Positions 23,601-38,600 are shown, counted from the stretch's first letter. The stretch: 64,000 nt of DNA from Albula goreensis (GCA_022829145.1 CM040764.1:11304049-11368048); one strand, 5' to 3'. The notes: generated by a model not told the origin, from the sequence alone. Translations and numbers: made by a program.

Positions 23601-26600
23601 AATCATGAGTACATAATTTTTATCCAGGTTTTACATATCTTGGAACCTTTTCTGGAAACTCTTTTAAATACATTGCTACCATCAGTTAACAGTCTCAAAA
23701 ATAATCCTCCATTTTGGCATGTCTGTAAACACAGTAAATATGTTCAGCTGGTGATTTTAAGGTCAGTGTACTGCTGTGTGTAAAATATTATTTAAATTCA
23801 TTTTGAAGCTTTTAGACTAATTGAAGCCATATTTTGAAGGTAGAAAAACAGGCTGTTAATTGTAGTGGGTTCTTGGCAAAGCCATAGCTGGGGAAAAAAT
23901 CTTCATGCTGAAAACTTGAGTCAAAGTGTTAATTTGAGAAATGTAAAAGGCAGGGAAAATTAAAATTGAACATGATATACAAGGCTTGTATTATACAGTG
24001 TACTAAAATATATAATGACACAATACTAATATATATATATATAACAAGTAAGCCTAGTTCAAATTGGTAACAGAGTTAGAATATGATGCATACATGAGGT
24101 CCATTAATTTATGAACCCACAGTTTACCAGTCAGTGTAGCATGGAAAAAAACAAGAGCAAGCATGCGTGATTATGCTGCTTTAGTATAAAGCCCTTATGA
24201 ACTTGATCTGGTGTTCTCATTTTCTGCCTCTGTAATTACTATAATTATAGTTAATGCAGTAACATCTTCTCCCATACTTACGTTTTGTTATAATCATCAT
24301 TTGTACTATACAACTGGCTCTTTGTTGTTTTCTCCTCTAACCTGTTTTTTGAATGTTATGAGGTTTGCCACAGGGGTAATAGCAGTGCGTACCATATACA
24401 CACATGCATGTGCATGAGATTATTAAAAAGCAATGGGTGAGTAGACCAATAAGTCCAGAGATTAAGTAATTGCCCTGTTGAGAAAATAAGTTTGAAAATA
24501 GAAACAGCAGAAATAAAACAGAAATACAACAGCAAATTGTGACATGTTTTACATGCATTTATTTGTATGGTAGCTAATACAGTCACAAAACAGGCAGCCC
24601 AGGTGCCCAATCCAGGCTAGGGTGTTACACACTATGATCCCCAGAGACAGGTGCTCTGTCCTGAGCTGTGAAAGGGAGGGGTGCGTGTGTGCATGCGTGC
24701 GTGTGCTGTGGAGTGGGGCTGACTGTTTTGGCCGTAATGAGACAAACCTCATTCTGCAGTGTGGTCGGGGTGTGAGCCTGGGGTGGGGTGCGCAGGTTTG
24801 ACAGGAAGTGCCACTGTAAATCCTCCCCCTCCTCACCCAAATGACGGGCCCTGCCCCACAGGCTCCTCTCAGTGCCTCGGCCCCTCAGGGCTCTGAACTA
24901 AAGCACATAGGTAAGAATGACACATCTAGTGTGTGAAAGGTGATATAAAACTTTTAAATATGGTTTTAAGGACTTATAATCCGGGACCCTTATGTGTTCT
25001 TTCATCAACAAAAGGAAGATAGTAATTGTATTAACAGGTTGGAGAGGAGGGCGGAGTTCTCTTTGAGATTGTTGGTGACTTTATGAGGAAAAGTAATGTT
25101 TTGTCAAAACATTATACTCATGCAGTGTAGATTCGTTTGTTGGAAGTATAATTCAATTTTTTTAATAAGGAAAAAGAAAATGGAAAAATGGGGAAAGCAG
25201 ATGAAGTTTCAGGAAAGTGACCGTGTGAACTAACATAGATATATTGGTATTAGTTAATTTATACACAGTGTGTATTCTTTTTTTTTTTATTAAAAATCCA
25301 TTTAATAGTCAGTATTAAATGGATTTTGTTTTCAAAGTTTGTATGTCAAAGAAAATGCTTATTGTTTCTTCTGTATGAACGGTTTTGAGATATATTTTTA
25401 TTAAAAAAAGCAATAGTCATAAACCATTCATGCTTTTGACAAAGAGTATCACACATATGAATCTAATTAGCCATGACAAACATGTGCTTGCAGTGGATTC
25501 ACTTTTTATGTCTAATTTTTTAAATAACGTCCTCCACAGTCCCTTAATTATGAATGCAGGGATCATTTTTTCAAACAGTCCCTGTAGACAGTAGTAGGAG
25601 CAAAAGTTGCAAGCACAAAGACCAATTAAAAAGAGCTTGTTAGTTGAACAGTCAATCACTAGTGAATTCTCATTTCACAGTCAGGAGGTCACAGTTATTT
25701 TTGTTGAAGAATCTATATTGATCTGTTTTTGAATTTAATTGGAATAGGGTAATTACAAGTCCCATTTGTGGTTTGCATACCTAGTTTCATAAACACATAC
25801 ACATTTTGATGCTTTATTCCTCTTTACCTCTGCATAAAAGTGGCCATTTGGGACCAAAAAATTAGCTCGAATGCATTTATTTTTGTTCAAAAGAAGAATA
25901 GCAAATGTGGACCTTCCACCTCTAGTTCAGAGGGCCTCTATTGAAATTAAAATTGAGTTGAGCAGTTGAGGACTGCAAATGTGTAGAACGGCCTTCCTTA
26001 CTGTAAACATTTGTGTTTCTGTCTGTTTTCTCAGTCTGACATTCATCACATCAGGAAAAATGAAATATTTGCTGTGAACACTCATAAAGCACTCACGAAA
26101 CATGCATAGCTCCTTCATTACCACAGCGTAACATCTTTATAAATCATTCATAAACAGCTGAGCAGAGATTTTGGTCAGCAGGTTTGCCTTAAGCCCAAGT
26201 AACAATATGTACTGTATCTCATTTTTGGTACACAATTTCACATAACATGTGTTTGGTCATTCTTAACAGAGCATTGCATTTGCATATGAAATGTTGGTTT
26301 AGAGGATGAACACTGACAGAAGGGCTGCAGTCAGTTATGCTTCAGAATGTGTTAGACGCAGTAGACCATTAGAAGCCAGTATCTGAAAGACTGCAATTCC
26401 ACACTGGGAGTATGAATTTGGTGCACATAGCAGATTTGGAATGTGCATGCCTATGACATCACAACACAAACACAAGCAGTACAAACCACATGTTAATGAG
26501 CTTTCCAGCGTTGCTTCCTGCTAAAGTTCGGCTTTTCCATCCTGTCTGTGCCAGTTCCAAAAGTGGCATGTAGCTGCACAATGTGATAAGTATGAATCAC

Positions 26601-29600
26601 CATGCCAAGTTGACGGAGCAAGACGTTTGGTATATAAATTTGAGTTTGAAAACACATCTGATTTGACGAGACCTCTACAATAAACATCAGGAGTCCAGGC
26701 AGTGTGGTCCGTAACCATAGAACTAAACTATGGGGCTCATTGTTTTTTTTTTTTTTATTTTTCTTTTTTTTTTATTTTCTTCTTTCTAAAGAGATGTGTT
26801 GAATTTATCTGTATATTTTTTGGTAAAAATTCTGAAAAAGAGATGAGTAACATTATAGCTTAAAATGGACAAGGGAAGTATGTATTTTAATAGGACATTG
26901 TGAAGTTCATCATGAAAGGGCACCATCCAGGGTTCCTGTGTATCCAGTGCAAACAATCTGTCTCTTCCTGCTAAAAGCCTGGGAAAAACAAGTACATTCC
27001 AACAGAATCATTAGGTTTTTCATATAAGAGAGGCTTCTGGTTTTTTTTCCTGCCAGATGTTGGGAATTACTTCTGCGTAAGGAAGCAGATTTAGAAGTAA
27101 TAATAAAAACTATGATACAATCCACATAACGCAACTTAAGAACAATGCAACGGTAATAACCTTAAGTCTCCAGAGCAGCGGCTAGCAACAAAATCAATGT
27201 TCCTGACTGGCCGTTACAATCTCCTGACCTCAGTTCAATAGAACATTTGTGCTTTTAACTCAAGAAAGCGGTTAACAAAAGAAAAATCAGAGATCCGACA
27301 GAGCCAGAGAGATGCTCCTTGGAGGAAGAGTCATAAATCACTTGACACACTACAACCAAGCAGTAACTGTGCACGGTGCTACAGGAAGTGTCTTCCCACT
27401 GTTGTCAGGGGAAGAGATGGATGCACAGTCTTGTGCGTGCAGGGGAAGAGAATACATTTCATTACTTTTTACTTCTTTGGAGCAGTCATTATTTTTAACT
27501 GGAAAGACATCGGTCCGTGTGTTATTGGCTAAGAATGAGGCTATTTACAGGTCATTTGGATAGGGGAGAGACTGGATAATGGCTTCCCTCTGTTGAGTTG
27601 CATATTTTTAAAACAACTAAAGCTAAAAATGAATGCTGAATATGAATGAAAGGGAGTGAGGTGCTGTGAAGAGTTTATAAATGTGTAATAACTACAATAA
27701 TGATTGTAATGATAGAAAATGTATCTTTTGTCAAATAAGAGCTCTCAGTGCCCTGTTCACAGCTGTGAGACCAAAATCAGCCTATCAAAAATTATAATAC
27801 CAGGTCTGTCAAAGACCATTGTGAGGTGTTGACCACAGCCCTGTGGAAATAATTGCAAGGAGTAAGAAAAGCTCTCTAGTCTGCCAGCAGGGATGTGCAA
27901 CTGCACATGGAGGGATGGTAGGGCCTTTTTAATGACCCCATTTTGTACCCCAAAAGTGAGAATATTTGGGAATAATCCACTCCAGTATGAAAAAACACTC
28001 TTTATGGTAAAATCCTGACTAAATCCTGGTTACTCCACATGAATGGCCTTATTTCAGTAATGCTTCCCTCACGGGGACAGAGAGCTTGCTGCATTCCTCG
28101 TGTAGTAATCAGGAACAGTGAGCAATCTGGTGTTGCAGTGTCTGTTTCCCAGGTTTTCCATCAGCCCAGACCATGACTCATAACTCTGCTGCAAAGCAGT
28201 TGCACACGTGGTGACTTAGGTGACATGTAGGTCATTGGTTTGTAATTTTGCCTTCATTTGCTCTGAAGAGTTAACATATCAGATTTTATTTAGCCTATTG
28301 GTGTTTTGCAGCCAGAAGAAAGACAACAGTCTAGTTGAAATGTCACCCTTGAAAATAAAACACAAAGTAGTGGCCATGGTAGATTGTGAAATGGTTTAGT
28401 TTCTCTGGATATAGTGTGCCAACCCGCATCATTCTTGTAGCTAGAAGACTGGAGAAACCCTTGCTGCATTAGTGCTTTAATGAAGTTGCACTCATGTGGA
28501 TGAACTTTTGTTCTTCCACATTGCATGTCACTCTGTATAAGGTTGTCCGCTAAACGACTCCAATTAAATTTCTGCTAAATGAATCTAAAAAGTCATGAAA
28601 TGGAACAGTGACACACAAGGTTACCTCTCCAACGTCAGTGCCAGGGTTGCTTTTCCAACTGCACATTGTGTGGCTTTAATGATGCCTGACATATTCAGAG
28701 AAAACGACTTTACCTTCACCAGGGTCAATGATTCAAGTTTAAATTATGTGTAGTCTGAATTACCCTGCGTGAGCTGTAGAAATAAAAATGTAAATATTGA
28801 CAGTGTAAATATTGACTTAGCTTGCAGTCATGGGGGTGCTCATGCTGTGTCCTTGGTAATGGAATATTAGCTTAGCATTCTGAAACCCTGGAAAACCACA
28901 TGACTGCACCACTCGATAATGTTGAACAGGAAGCATATCCAGTCTTGACAAGCCAGTTCCATTCCTTTCTGTTCTCTGATTTAGTAGCAACTGATGCTGT
29001 GGTGCAGACAGTTCACATATTGAGCTTGCACAGACATTAACAGGAGGAAGACGTGTCATGGGCACATTTGTTAAGGCAGGCTGTGGGTGTCCAGTTGACC
29101 AATGATGCTCACTGATGAACCATGAGACACAGACATCCCTGCCGAGCCAGTCCCACCCTCCCTGGACATCATCATTTAGTTATGCATTACCTGGCAGGGC
29201 TGCTGGCCACAGCCTGCACAATTATGGCCCAGATTCGATGCCAGGCCTTGCGGCCCATTCACATAGTGAAACAGGGCCTTAACAGGATGAGCCACCCAGT
29301 AGTCCCCTTGTTTTCCTAAAAAGTTGAGTGTGTATTGACAACAGTGGAGTTATTGCATACTGTGAGACGAATACCCCCTTGAACTTGTCACATAGTTAAT
29401 CTGCTTTTCCAAACCTTTGCTCTTTTCACAGCTGACCAAACTGTGTCCAAATGGCCCCTCTGCATTTCGATACCACCCTCTGTAGTGTTTGTGCCTCGTG
29501 GCCATGGCTGACATTTGAGGTTCCCAGAAGGTCCCTTTTAGAAGTGGAAGTGTCTAACTCATGATTTTTCCTCTGTTCCAGTGGGCACCCCTTACTACAT

Positions 29601-32600
29601 GTCTCCAGAGAGGATACACGAGAATGGGTACAACTTCAAATCGGACATCTGGTCGCTCGGATGCCTGCTCTATGAGGTAAACAACAAAGCCAAGAAAAAA
29701 AATGCCATCGACCCGACCTAACCCGCCTCACCGATATTCGTTGACTTTATTAGAGGCAGTGCCGTGCCAGCTGAACTATGGTACTTATTAAGAGATTCAG
29801 TACGGTTCCCATTTTACGAGGTAAACCTTCTGGAGCGGAAACCTGTAGCGCATTTGTAGTTTGCGGGGGAAATTTCGATGACATTTACACATGTTTCTGA
29901 TAAGAAGAATCATTTTTATTTTTTTAAAGAAAAGACACGCTATCCTTCGATTACCCCCAAAGAACCGAACCTACTCACTGTTACGAGGAAGTTTAAAACG
30001 GAGTCTGCTGTCCCAAGAAAGGCAAGACCTTTTTTGCAGGGTCTAATTCAAATTAGGAAAGGTTGGCGCACTCTAAGGAGACCCTGGTTCTGGTCATACA
30101 TCGATGGACCTGATTAACAAAACTGTTAAATTATACCCCAAAAGTGCCCAGGTTTGAAGCACAGGAGTGCAAGACCATCTGCACTGTGAAACCTTGCTGA
30201 TTAGTCTTCCCATGATGCATCACTCTGGTTAAATGCCTGGCCTGCCTGTCTAAATAGGTCAGGTGAATGCATGCAAGGGAAAACCAGGGGGTTATAATAA
30301 GTGATTTTCGTGCTCTGTGGAAATGACCGCTTTTCATTTTCCCAGAGGACATTGCCAGTGGCCAGCTCAGCCGAACATCAGGCCATGTGAACAGAAATTA
30401 GACTCTCAGTGGTCTCGATTTCCGCTCATGTCCCCAGACGAGGCTGATATCTTTCCTCTCATCAGCAAATATGTATTTTAGAACTGTGGCCAAAGTTTGC
30501 ACTGATCATTTAAAGCCTGCAGGTTAACGCTCCTTTCATTTGAAACGCAATTGTGGCAAATTTTAAATAATTGAATCTTTTGGTGCAGTCACAGCAAAAC
30601 AGAAATACAATGGGCGTTTTAGCTGTTTGCCATGTACGCCCTTAAACTATGAATTTTAATCATTCTTTTGAAATACTTGTGTTTGTTACATGCTATGATA
30701 CTTCTCATCAATAACTTTCCCAACAGTGTTTTGCTATTGCCTGCAGTAAATTTGAGTTGAATCATTACCATTGTGCATTTACCATTGAATTATTTAAAGG
30801 TTTATTCTTAGTTGCTGAATTGTTTTGATTTCAAAAAGGAAGTGTTGTACATCAGACCAATTTGTCTGAAACATTTCCTGTTTATAAGTTGGTTCCAAAT
30901 ATCAGCATATAATTATCAACAAGCAGTTGTTTAAAGTTCTGTCCTGCCCTGCCTGGCCAGTGATGTGCAGCAATGCTATAGAAATTGTGCCGTTGATGTG
31001 AAAATTAGCATATAACTTTTTACATTTTTAATTTGAACCAGTGGATCTTAGTGCATGATACTCAAGCATGCTTCCAAGTGATTGAAATGATTATGTCCAT
31101 TCATACAGTGCTAAACTGTTGATGTGAAAACATTCGGTTGTTGGGGAAAAGTGATGGAATTTTTTTGATGGATTCATCAAGGATCACTCATAAGTGATAT
31201 CAAAATGCCATCAGCAGAAGGCTCAATCGATGTCAGTATCCCAGAATGAAAGTTGATTGCTTACCTCAGTATTGTAGATATGTTTGTACTTTCCTGTGAT
31301 GACAGAGGACTGCTTACATTCCAAGGGCCTGATCTTCTTCTAAAGCAGCTGAAGTTGAAGCTGAAGCCATATTTGTTGTTTTTCGGTGTTCGGTGTGGTT
31401 TTTGTTTACATCGGAGCCCAGGAATTGTTCCTAACACTGAGATTCTGGATCAATTTCACTTTGGAAGACTGGAACACGTGCACACGTGTAGAGTTAACTC
31501 TTTCTGAGACCTGGAGAGCATAAATTTTTCATTTGAATCTTCTAGGGGGTTGGAGGGGGTCGTAGGCCACGTGCAGGTATCGATGATTCCTGCCCTGTGC
31601 ATCCCGGCATCTTTTATTCCGTTTGATGGAGGCCCCTCGGTTAAAGCTAATTGCTTCAGCCGACCCCTGCGGTCGTCTGGCGCTCGGTAATGGCTCGGCG
31701 CGCGTCTGCACGTTCCCGGCGGCACCTCCACCGCTCGCTCTTTTGGTCGATACCACAAGGAGCCCGCGGCGGGCTAGCACACGCGCCCGCTCCACCAGAA
31801 TTCACCCGCCGCCCCGGCAACACGCGCTGCATTAGCATTATCGACACATTCCTTCTCGGAAAACGGGAGGAGCTGTCAATACTGGGAGCCATGTTGGCTC
31901 CAAACGGCTCTATCTGCACTCGGCGTAGCCATAGCCAAGCTGAAGGCTTGCGGCAAAGGGCAAGGGTGTGTTAAAATGGAGAATGCAGAGGAAAGCCCTC
32001 TCCTCTAAAGTAGAAGAATGTGTTTCTTTATAAATCAAAGGCTCCGGGGTAGTGGGTTTCTATTTCCGAGTCTCTGGTTTGTAGAAGCACTAGTGGTCTC
32101 TTGCTTGCCCCTCCATAGTTTGTATTTCTAAGGGGATGCTCATGTTTTTGGGTGGGGAGTAGGGGGCGGGGAGGACAGGTGTAGTAATTGTTTGAAATTG
32201 CTATTCTCATTTAGACTGGGCCCCACATGCCCTGCATGCTATAATACTGACTAAACACAGCTTGGTGTGGCTGTTCTTTCCACACCACTTTGTCCATATG
32301 TCCATATTCACCAAAAGCATATGGCTGACCCTACACTGTGCTATGTCTTTCTCCTTCCCTTTATTTTGACATTTCCATTCCTTTTTATATTCCTCCCAAC
32401 ATTATTGACTTCTCTGTTACTGCACTGAATCAGTGTGCACCCAAGAAATTTCTGAACAAATACACTTTGCCCAACCAATATTTGAAAATGCGTCATAATT
32501 CATGCACTTTCTATCAATGGTACAGTGAAATAAATAATACACTGCACCATCAAAACCAGATGCAGTTCTGTAATTCTTTTATAAAATCTTTTCATGGGAA

Positions 32601-35600
32601 GCAGGATTTTGTTTTAGTGAATTAAAATACCCTAACCCAAATCCAAAGCTTGTTTAAAAAAGAATAATTGTTCATTTAAATGTGAAGATTGTATTGTTGC
32701 AGCTTGGTAAAAATAAATAAAATGCAATACGTGTTGACACGAAAGCCAGTCATTTCATGTGTACAGCACCTAACTAACTTGATAAATGGTAGGTTTACAC
32801 GTGTGTAAATGCTACGAGTTATTCCATATTCAAATTTAGCTAGCTAATTTTATTGTGATAGCTTTGTAAGGAGGCTAACAGTTGCGCGACTTTTTCCAAC
32901 GTGCTAGTTTTCCAATAAGCTAGTTATGTAGCTAGATGTTTTTTTTTTTAAACTAGCTGTCACAGTAAGCATTAATATATGTCAGAAGGCAAAATAATAG
33001 GCTAATTTGGTCTGCAGTCCTGTTTTATATCCCTTGCATTTCAAATGGAAGCTGAATTGTACTTCCTGTGTTCTTGATCACCCAATCCTGTATGAAGATA
33101 ACTATTTATGACTATTTTATAATTCTTTTATGACATCCTGTGAAGCTTAACGTAAAGCCATAATGTGACTGTTGCCCGGTTTCTGCTGCAAGGAAATTAG
33201 TGTTTATGTGTAAACATGTGTTGCTGTGGTATGAAGGTATGCAGGAGTGACTTAATTGTGAGTATTATCTGTCACTTAGAGGTCAACAACTTGCAGAAAC
33301 CTGGGACGAAAATCACTATTTTTATTTTCCATATAGGAAATTTGTGTAGCATTTCAGTATTGCAGACTGTGTCTAGTATACAACTCACACCACTATCGGC
33401 CAGCCAAAGACGCAATCCAGTCTTGCTTTAAGATGGAGCCTCTGATTCAAGCGAATTGAAGTATACAGAGCACTGCAAAAGAAGACATTTTATTTCCAGC
33501 CACAAACATGTAGTAACTGTACGACATCAAGAATCATAGGGTGACTTGTCAAAATTCCAGTGTGTGCTTTCTGTTTGGTTCACTGTGGTTTATGGCTAAG
33601 AATTAGCTCACCCATACTTAGTTGGATTAAAACGTTACCATAGATTGCTGGTCAGTTGATGATATAGCTCAGACTCAACAGACTCAAACATGAAGTGACA
33701 AGGTAAGAAGCTATGCCTGGGCCTCTGGGAGTCTCACAGGTTCAGACGTTCACTTGGAGCCACCCAATCACAGGGCTCCTGAATCCCAGCCACGCCATTA
33801 TCAGCTATGGCCAGAGGTCCGCATTTGGCAAAGCAACAGTCGGTCCAGCCCTTTCTGGGGATGATGGGGGTTAAGCCAGTTAAGTTTGTTGGTTTCATCA
33901 ATCTTTAGCGCCCACCTGTGGTCAGGCCAGGCACTTGTAGGAACATGAACTGAGTATATGCTGACTTCATCCTCCAATGATATTGGCAGTGTGCGATCAG
34001 TGGTGTGGCTGCAGTGTGAAAAGAAGCGAGACTGTTGTAATGTGAGTCAGAGGAGTCGCATGCCTTCGGATGCCCTATCGAAGCAGGCAGGATGGTTGCT
34101 GTGGATAGTCAATCAATTTGGTTGCTGTAGTGAAAATGGCTGGGGGTGGCTGGCGCTGGGGGGGATAGAAGTTACTTGGAGTGCCTTTCTGCTCTGCTCA
34201 TTCAATAATGAGGTATTTGTTAACAGAGAGGTTGAATAAAATTGGTACCTTTCTAAGTAATTGTATGATCTGTGAGATCATAAGATCTCTAATTCCAATC
34301 TGTGCTTACAAATGTATAATGCTAGCTTGCTAGGTAGTTAAATTAGGAAACACTCAAGGAAAGGTGTAACTACAAAAGTGAAATATTATTAATTTTACAA
34401 ATTTATATAGTAAATATTGATAATATTACTAAAGTTAGTATTTTTAGATAATAGGTTAGCATGTCAATAAAGAGCTTTGCAAACAATGTATTGGGGCATA
34501 CTTGATCCAGCTAGCTAACGACAACCCCAGTCCTTCAGTGCATTGTCGCAATCTCGCTGCCTTTCTAATTACAATCGTAATTTGGAAAAATCACCAAATT
34601 ATTATCACCAAAATAAAATCCTTTTTATTTGCCTGCTTTCTAGAAAACGGTATATTTCATAAGCTTTTCTAGTTTTGTCCAAAACTACGATGGAAAGCAG
34701 AATTATCAAGTGAAGCGCCTTGTGAGGTGTAACAGTACTTTTGCCTGCTATCCAGAATAGTATTCCAGTGTCTCGTTGATTTTCTGGGAACTGAAGAAGG
34801 CACCTGTTGGAAAAAAACACTCAAATATTTTGAAGTGTGTATGCAGATATAGAGTTTTTCAGCTCAAGCACTCTCAAGGCATGTCCGTCTCCACCGTATT
34901 GGTGGAAGTGGGCTCTCTCCAGAGAGGGGAGACATTGTTTAGGCAGCAGATGGCCGCCAGTGTGGTGCATGATTCAGTTGAGTTAACATTGCAGCTTATT
35001 GCTGGTGATGAGTTTCACCCTGAGCCACATGGCCACGTGGTCGCTGAACTTCTGTCAGGGGTCTGAGGGAATGTACACGCTGGTAGTGGCATCTCCACTC
35101 CAGGTATGGAGCTTAAAGAGCACCTAGGAACAGACTCTGGAAAAATTACAAACAGTTTTCTATATACTTGTGAACATGTCACAACGTGTACGTCTGGTTG
35201 GATTATTTTGAGATTTTCTGGAGATTGTATGTGAAATTTTGAAAACGAACCCCAGAGAAAGTGTTGTTTTCGCTGCCAGGCTGATATTCTGTATACATCG
35301 CTCTGCTTTCTCCCACAGAACAACCCATTGCATCTTTTGCAGACAAACAGAACTGGATTGGTTATTCATTCCCTCTGCTCCCATGTTTCCACTGGAGAAG
35401 GTTGCCTGTGAAATCCACCCATGTTCTCCCTCTGGGCTGGAGGTTGTTTTGGGTTTAAAGTTTGGAATGTGCTTTTAAGTCTATAAGGCACAGGAAAAGG
35501 AAAATATGTGCTTGTGTTGCACATCAGTGTTCTGTTTCTGCTCTGTGTTAGCTGTGTACATTGGAATGATGGTGTGTGACCACAGATTGACTGGATGTTG

Positions 35601-38600
35601 TGTGTCTGAAATGAACACATCGCACACGTTCATACAGACATTCACATGCACACACACATAGTTTCTCAAATGTACCTACCACATAATAGAGACACACACA
35701 CTGTCTCTCATACAAATTCACACACTTGCACATATACAGTCTTTGATCTGTGCAAACAAAAAAAGATTTGCCTGTTGGAAGGCACAGCATTTAAATTGTC
35801 CAACTAGCTTCATGTACAAATTCATTCCAATGTGATTATCATTATGATTGAACTAGTATGAATGAATCACCTGTATGATAATTTTTTTACAGTTTAATTG
35901 GGATGATGAAAATGGCACGAACAATCTCATTTGTGCAAATTCAGACACTGCAGCTTCTTCCAATGATTTTACATAAAATATCAAACTATCTTTGTTCTTA
36001 ATTTTGTCTTTTAAATATATTTTTTTTTCATGGATTACTATGCCAGATCTTTATAATTGCATCTGCTGTCAATCAAGGCTTTACCAGGGCTTAATGTAGG
36101 CTAATTTTTAGTTTGTGTTTTTTCCCAAATAATATCCACTGTTAAACATTATTTAATGTGAAGATTTTTTCAAGGAAAGTTATGCATTGGTACTTTTTGT
36201 TTTTAAGATATTTGGAAATTTAGTTGTACTGTGTTTTAAGTTTATTCTATCCTATAACGTGAAGGAACGTTATAATAAAGCTAAAAAGCTAGCATGAGAC
36301 TGAAGTGAGAAACTCCCCTCAAAGTGTTAAGATAGTCAAGCCAGGAGCCAAGTTCAATTGTTTGCATAATTCAGAGGAATTGCACTCCCCAGTATTTCTG
36401 ACTTGGTCTTTCCCTTCACATGTTTGCCTGCATTTCCATATGTACTTCCTACCCCTGAGCACAGGAGTGTGAGACTCATCATAACCCAGTCCTTAAAGTA
36501 TCCTCCATTCTCACTCAGGAAGTGCCTTTCCTCAAATAAGAGCCTTCTCGAGTCACAGTCGGTGCATTTTTAATTGCCATCCCTTCTCACACATTTTTTT
36601 CAAATATTTTCATGGGGGTTGGGGGAGAAATTCCACCTTGATTAATACATCATTAAAGCGTAACATGGAGAGGTGTGGGATCAAATGATGCCCTTTTTTA
36701 AAAAAAAACATCAGTGTTTCAGTTTCCGCTGCGTTTGATTAGGGCTCGCGTTTGCTGGAGATAAAGGGGAGCGGAGCCGAGGAGGTTTTAATTGGCATGT
36801 GAGGGGAGGGGAGAGGAAAAGATCAATGTGCACGGCGGTTACGGTGGCCTCCCTCTCCCCTCCTCCTCACACGAGCGTGGGGAGAGGGGGTGGGTGGGTG
36901 AGTGCGCGTGTAGGTTGGCTGAGCGGGTGTTCACACCTAGGCTTAGCAGTCGGGCGCGGCGTTCGGTAAGCGCGAGGTCACGGGCTGGCGGTGCGGACGA
37001 CCCCCCGCAGACAGGCAGCAGGCCTTCGCCGCGTGGACGCCCCAGGAATACTAACGAGCGGCGGCCCGGGCCCGGGAGGTCAGCGAGCGCGTCAATCATC
37101 CCTCTCTCCTCGCTGCACACACACATCCCACTCTGGTGTGGACGATCAAATTAGCCTGAAAAATTGGGCTGCCGGGAGCGGAGGAGCACCAGGCACTAAC
37201 CAACCAGACGAATAGGGCAAAAACTCTCAAAATAAAAACAGGACAGTTGACATTTTTTATCTGTCAAAGGAGAAGACACCAGAAAATACAACAGTCCTTG
37301 TTTAACCCTTTACTGGGAACAGAAAGGATTTTCTCTCCTCAGATATGTGGAGCGTGCACATATGCACACACTGCAGCTGTATTTACATTTCACAGTACTC
37401 TCTGTGAATATATACAGCTATTGTTGAACAAAATATGCCTACATGTTTAATTTAGCCTTATTTAACAAGCAGTTTTCTTTCTTACAAAAATGTGGATCAT
37501 TAGATCATTGCTGGCCAAAGAACATTATTTATTTATTTCTTATCTGCCTGAAATGCAGATGTCTTATGCACCACTGGGAGTAGTGTCTAAAAATCATTCT
37601 CACATGCTACACTCTCTCTCCCTTCCGCTCTCACTCACACACAACCACACACGCACTCACACACATGCGCCCACACACACATATTCAATTTTTTCATGAT
37701 TAAAAAATCTGGAATTTTTAGTATTTTTGCATCTGTCAAGAGAACTCACATTGAGAGCCCTCCATATTTCTTTCCTTTTGTATGACAGTTGAATCTGTAG
37801 TTTCTAATCAGTTTGACTGCTTTCAAAGTTCTGCAGTGTATAGCAAGCACATCCTTGCATATTCATGTGTACCCAGTATGCTCCTCTCAGTACAGCCGAA
37901 CTGATATTGGCATTTCATTGCCAGTTGGGAACTACTTGGGCAACATGGGAGTTACTTTTTATTTATATTTGATTATACTTTACATTATCCTGTTGTAAAT
38001 ATAGCTATGTATATTTATAAAAGCGAACTGGTCTTGGCTTTGAATTGTTTTTTTATTGTTTGAGGAACAGGCTGGGATTGGAACTGCCACAGCACCCTGC
38101 ATGCCTGACACACCCCCGACACAGAGGGAGAGTTTTCCGTCTACCTAAGAGAAAGTGAAAATGTTCAGCGTTCAGTTTACTCACAAAATTCATCAAAAAT
38201 ACTTCAGCAGAAACATGTCCCAACAGAAGTTTTGTGCATCGCTGGCATCCTAGGAGAAGGGAAGGAGAAGAAGGGGGAGAGGGAGGAGGAGGAGGAGAGG
38301 ATATGTGGAGCAGGGATCTCTATCTCAGAGTACCTCAGTGCTGCAGCAGCTTGTGGCCCTCCTGTCACTGGCAGATCACATGCTTTGAGGTTGGCCTGCA
38401 GTGAGTGAGGCTGGCTGTCAGGGCATGGTGGGACGTCAGAATTAGCGGTGTCACCCTCCTCAGAGACACCCATCCCTGAAAGGGGTGACTGACTCCCAAC
38501 TGCCAGCGCTCACTTCAGGGGACACTTGCTAGGATTCCCCCATTGTGTCCCCTGCCTCGTCATGTTCCTGCACCCGCGCCACAAGCTTCCACAAGCAGAC

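Larger units (their letters stand above)
22910..29581 (+). other. nek7 intron after exon 6
   Basis: 6.7 kb. It contains a GC-rich patch with an A-run (23040-23240), a TA repeat (24029-24043), a perfect hairpin (25293-25327), a T-rich tract (26742-26790), a Tc1-type transposase relic (27170-27300) and a fish-type repeat tail (28532-28590). No additional coding exon seen. Confidence 0.75.

Noticed and set aside
28817..29319. Possible transposon remnant
   Set aside because: The texture suggests a degraded repeat, but no catalytic block or terminal repeat could be read.
33906..33927. Another CTCF-like site (minus strand, ACCACAGGTGGGCGCTAA)
   Set aside because: Looks good at the ends, but the central AGRKGGC register is off by one base, so it was not counted in the cluster.
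36792..37154. 120-codon and overlapping minus-strand frames
   Set aside because: They arise in a CpG island with few stop codons; Arg/Pro/Ser-rich low-information peptides with no family.
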